64,000 nucleotides of DNA from CBDCVN01 sp965223045 (lineage in GTDB: Bacteria; Deinococcota; Deinococci; Deinococcales; Trueperaceae): positions 2,418,001 through 2,482,000 of the forward strand of contig CBDCVN010000013.1 in assembly GCA_965223045.1 (NCBI GenBank), read 5' to 3'. Of the stretch, positions 61,565 through 64,000 are shown piece after piece. Below the pieces are notes generated by a model that worked only from the letters and a program-made list of their open reading frames with translations, made no database searches and had not been told where the DNA came from. The stretch's first letter is position 1, and each line of letters opens with the position of its first letter. Made by a program: the position numbers and the translations under genes.

Positions 61565-62974
61565 TTAGTTGAGTGAACTAATATTACTAACATACTCACT
61601 ACTGCCAAAGTTGAGTTTCTCCTGTATTTCATTTAATCTCTTATCAGTAATAGGGTTTCGTGCTATAGCAATAAGGCTAAGTACTAAGAATATAATGGGC
61701 ACAACTGACGTCAAGATACGCACGGCAAACAGCGCAGAATCAGGCTGTGGGGGTACCACACCATCAACCGCTTGCAAATAACCCGCCCACTCGAGCACCT
61801 GCCCCTGCACAAACAAACCTATGGCAATGCCAAGTTTCTGAAAAAAAACAAAGAAACCATAAAACACACCTTCACGCCGTTGCCCTGTTTTTAGCTCATC
61901 GTCATCCACAACATCAGGTAGCAAACTCCATGGGATTAAGAACGCTAAACTAACGCCAATACCCGCAAGAATAGCTAAAACTAGAACCAAGGTGGTTTGC
62001 CCGGGCTGTACAAAGAAAAGAACAATTTGCACAGCAATCCAGAAAGGCACACCAATAAAGTAAACCTGCTTCCGCCCAATACGCCTGCTCATAATCCCCC
62101 AGAAAACAATAAAGACAAAAATAGAGAGCTGTAAGCCCATAATAAGCAGGGTGAAGGGTTGTCCAGGGTTACCACCAATCCAATCTCTGTAGAAAAACAG
62201 TAAAAGAGATTGTACGAATTGTACGGCGAGCCACGCAAACATATAAATCATCAAAATGTACAAAAATGGTTTACTGCTCAGCGCAATTTTTATGCCCTTA
62301 AAAAAAGGAAGAGGCGTTTCTTGTTTGCTATCATCCACGGCACGTTCGCTAGTTGCAGCAAAAACGACAACATTTGACAAGATAATCAGCACACCAATAA
62401 TAACACCTTGCACCATATTGCCCTGAATTTTGTCGGCTTCAAACACTTGGTTCACAAGCACGTTATACATGACTGCAGCAATAAGCCCACCCAATACCGA
62501 AAAACTAAAGCGATACATATTAAGGTCAGTACGTTCATCAGAATCTTCACTTAGTTCAGCTGTAAGAGCAGAATAAGGCAAGTTTACAGCGGTAAAGCCA
62601 ATATCTAGCAAAATGGCTATTAAAACATAGTAGAAAAAAAGCGAAATCCCACCCAAATCTGGCACAAAAAACTGCAGAAAATAGGCGATGGCAAAAGGAA
62701 TTGAACCAATTAATAACCAAGGGCGTCTGCGACCCCACTTGCTATTTGTGCGATCACTCAACCAACCAATCAGCGGGTCATTCACAGCATCCCAAAGCTT
62801 ACTTATTAAAAGAACAGCACCCGCTCTACTGGGTGATAAGCCTGCAATATTAATCAAAAAATTAAGTAGAAATAAGCCTTTGATCATAGCAACCATTGCC
62901 ACACCAAAGTCACCAAAACCATATGCTAGCTTTTTACCAAAATTAAGATTTACTACAGGTCTAGTCACAGTCAA
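61565..62974 (-). CDS. GPH-type sugar:cation symporter (MFS)
   Basis: A 469-residue, about twelve-helix transporter. LAYGFGDFGVAMVAMIKGLF, WDAVNDPLIGWLSDRTNSKW then GRRRPWLLIG, and LLPDVVDDDELKTGQRREGV are typical of the glycoside-pentoside-hexuronide family. Likely co-transports a sugar or glucuronide with sodium or protons. The start is chosen at TTG 62974, with GAGG upstream (GTG 62968 possible). The frame continues in-frame upstream to 63202 through decayed transposase sequence, which is not part of the protein. Confidence 0.85.
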   Translation of the reverse strand: MTVTRPVVNLNFGKKLAYGFGDFGVAMVAMIKGLFLLNFLINIAGLSPSRAGAVLLISKLWDAVNDPLIGWLSDRTNSKWGRRRPWLLIGSIPFAIAYFLQFFVPDLGGISLFFYYVLIAILLDIGFTAVNLPYSALTAELSEDSDERTDLNMYRFSFSVLGGLIAAVMYNVLVNQVFEADKIQGNMVQGVIIGVLIILSNVVVFAATSERAVDDSKQETPLPFFKGIKIALSSKPFLYILMIYMFAWLAVQFVQSLLLFFYRDWIGGNPGQPFTLLIMGLQLSIFVFIVFWGIMSRRIGRKQVYFIGVPFWIAVQIVLFFVQPGQTTLVLVLAILAGIGVSLAFLIPWSLLPDVVDDDELKTGQRREGVFYGFFVFFQKLGIAIGLFVQGQVLEWAGYLQAVDGVVPPQPDSALFAVRILTSVVPIIFLVLSLIAIARNPITDKRLNEIQEKLNFGSSEYVSNISSLN

Positions 62975-63097
62975 TTTTTCCTCATTCTTATGAGATTGGT
63001 TGCGTATCCTATAGCGGTCCAGATAAGTTCTTTTCCTAGAGGGTTTTTGGGAAATATCTATTGAGCAAATTTGGGGGTTGATTGACTGGTTGAAACC

Positions 63098-63214
63098 CAC
63101 TAAATGCTTGACCATACTATCACACATATCCATGTAGATAAAGGCTTCACTTGTGATGGCTAGCACCTCATAATCTTTACTTAAGCATCTATAGTTTCCC
63201 AACCATGCAAGATG
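63098..63214 (-). pseudogene. IS5-family transposase C-terminal remnant
   Basis: AWLGNYRCLSKDYEVLAITS then EAFIYMDMCDSMVKHLV resembles the end of IS5-group transposases (W-L-G-N-Y-R-R-L-S-K-D-Y-E). Upstream is a stop at 63215-63217 and no catalytic core. The remnant happens to remain open and in frame with the symporter gene downstream. It differs from the intact transposase at 53268. Confidence 0.7.
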
Positions 63215-63233
63215 CTACGTTGATAGGTAGCAC

Positions 63234-63399
63234 TTAATGAGAATATTCTGGATCAAAAGCCTTCTTGTTCTTTAAAATTCCATAAGCAATATGCAAAAAC
63301 TTCCTCATCACAGCAGCAATAATTACTATAGTGTGTTTGCCCTTAGCCTCAAGTCGCTTCACAATCTCTGTAATTAACTTGTAGGCTGTCTGACGTTAA
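63234..63399 (-). pseudogene. IS110-family transposase C-terminal remnant
   Basis: The frame ending in TAA at 63234 reads YKLITEIVKRLEAKGKHTIV then IIAAVMRKFLHIAYGILKNK and KAFDPEYSH, resembling the IS110/IS116 C-terminus. A stop in the same frame near 63400 closes it. The catalytic N-terminal DEDD part is absent. It directly abuts the IS5 remnant, so this spot has received at least two transposons. Confidence 0.6.
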
Positions 63400-63529
63400 C
63401 CTTATACTTGGTTCTTTGTTAAACCTTGGCCAAAACTTGTTACAAGACTACTCATTGAATCCTCATCACATTTGTCAGGCAAGTTAAAGGACTTCACTCT
63501 GCTTATTTAGAATAAGATAAACTAGATTT

Positions 63530-64000
63530 ATGTTTCTTGTAATTGTTTTATTTTTAATTTTGGTGTTTGTGGGTGTTGGTTGGTACTATTCTAATCAAAT
63601 TCTAATACCAAAACCCTACAGCCTAATGCCTGAGTTTAAGATCTTAGAAATAAACAAAGAAACAGTTACTTTGCCAATACTAGATTCAAAGGCACAATTT
63701 GCTGATACTCGGCGTTTGGGGAAATATAATTTACTCTGGGAGGGTGGTTATGGCAGTCTTGGTGATATTATAGAGGAAAGCCAAGAGAAAGTGGTGCGTG
63801 TTTTTGAGTTGTGCAAGGGTAGTTTACCATCAAAAGGTGCCCCTGCTCGGCTTGATAGCTGGTACTATAGAGAAAATCCTTCTAAAGATCACAATATTGC
63901 CTATGAAGAACTGGACTTGACAGGCCCAATAGGAATGATAAAAGCATGGTGGATTCCTAATGAGAATGATTCAAAAGTTGCTGTCATGATGCTACACGGT
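63530..64000 (+). CDS. Alpha/beta hydrolase, partial (3' end beyond window)
   Basis: 157 residues visible. An N-terminal anchor helix (FLVIVLFLILVFVGVGWYY) is followed by a domain ending in the window with KVAVMMLHG. The final HG is the typical oxyanion-hole turn before the nucleophile of membrane-anchored alpha/beta hydrolases. WWIPNEN just before it fits the cap-strand pattern. The catalytic residues lie outside the window. Upstream is AT-rich sequence with decayed transposase. Confidence 0.65.
   Translation, partial: MFLVIVLFLILVFVGVGWYYSNQILIPKPYSLMPEFKILEINKETVTLPILDSKAQFADTRRLGKYNLLWEGGYGSLGDIIEESQEKVVRVFELCKGSLPSKGAPARLDSWYYRENPSKDHNIAYEELDLTGPIGMIKAWWIPNENDSKVAVMMLHG

Overview
The window is a 64 kb piece of an AT-rich bacterial chromosome (I estimate 36-38% G+C by eye). 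It is gene-dense, with short operons, frequent TTG/GTG starts and many ATGA-type stop/start overlaps. Three features lean weakly towards a Deinococcota-like (Deinococcus-Thermus) organism: a DivIVA-YggS-purine nucleoside phosphorylase neighbourhood, an HspR/DnaJ heat-shock pair, and a fused PxpB-PxpC protein with DUF4388 and GldG/DUF4340 genes. No rRNA is present, so the phylum call is inference only.

Layout. 1-3.6 kb: a type IV pilus-like chemosensory operon (CheW, CheY, large methyl-accepting protein cut by the window edge). 4.1-7.7 kb: tRNA-Cys and tRNA-Val, the dnaJ-hspR operon with a HAIR-like operator, rplM-rpsI and uppP. 7.7-13.2 kb: divIVA, yggS, a broken hicA with hicB, a purine nucleoside phosphorylase and a CDGSH iron-sulfur protein. 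13.6-18.8 kb: a three-gene GldA/GldG/DUF4340 ABC export module. 19-26 kb: PxpBC fusion, a Nim-like flavoprotein, a VOC-GyrI fusion, plsY, a peroxiredoxin, ispF and pgi. An ISAs1 element (26.0-27.4 kb) sits 15 bp upstream of the pgi start codon. 27.6-34.6 kb: a spondin-domain lipoprotein, Uma2, the dTDP-rhamnose/GDP-mannose cluster (manC-rfbD-rfbC-rfbB-rfbA) and a TPR protein. 34.7-43.5 kb: a hemerythrin remnant, DUF3500, MarR-flavin reductase, a cyclophilin, cysS, a radical SAM/B12 protein and a tautomerase. 43.5-53 kb: a glycine-betaine-type ABC transporter interrupted by dinB and cdd, then glyA, an orphan korA, hsp20 and a barrel-sandwich membrane protein. 53.2-63.4 kb is the accessory zone: an IS5-type element, a haem-sensor/DUF4388 pair, a mazEF locus with a broken toxin, sufT, a possible caspase-like lipoprotein, hisB, a 266-bp non-autonomous element, an IS701-type element with a hairpin-masked ribosome binding site, a GPH-type symporter and two transposase remnants. 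The window ends inside an alpha/beta hydrolase.

The most notable whole-window signal is the palindrome CTCGAG. I count 40 copies by eye where roughly 7 are expected at this base composition. They occur in all three codon phases and none lies inside the three intact transposase genes. Two toxin-antitoxin loci (hicAB, mazEF) both have a disrupted toxin beside an intact antitoxin. Several short inverted-repeat families are scattered between genes, and one copy supplies a start codon.
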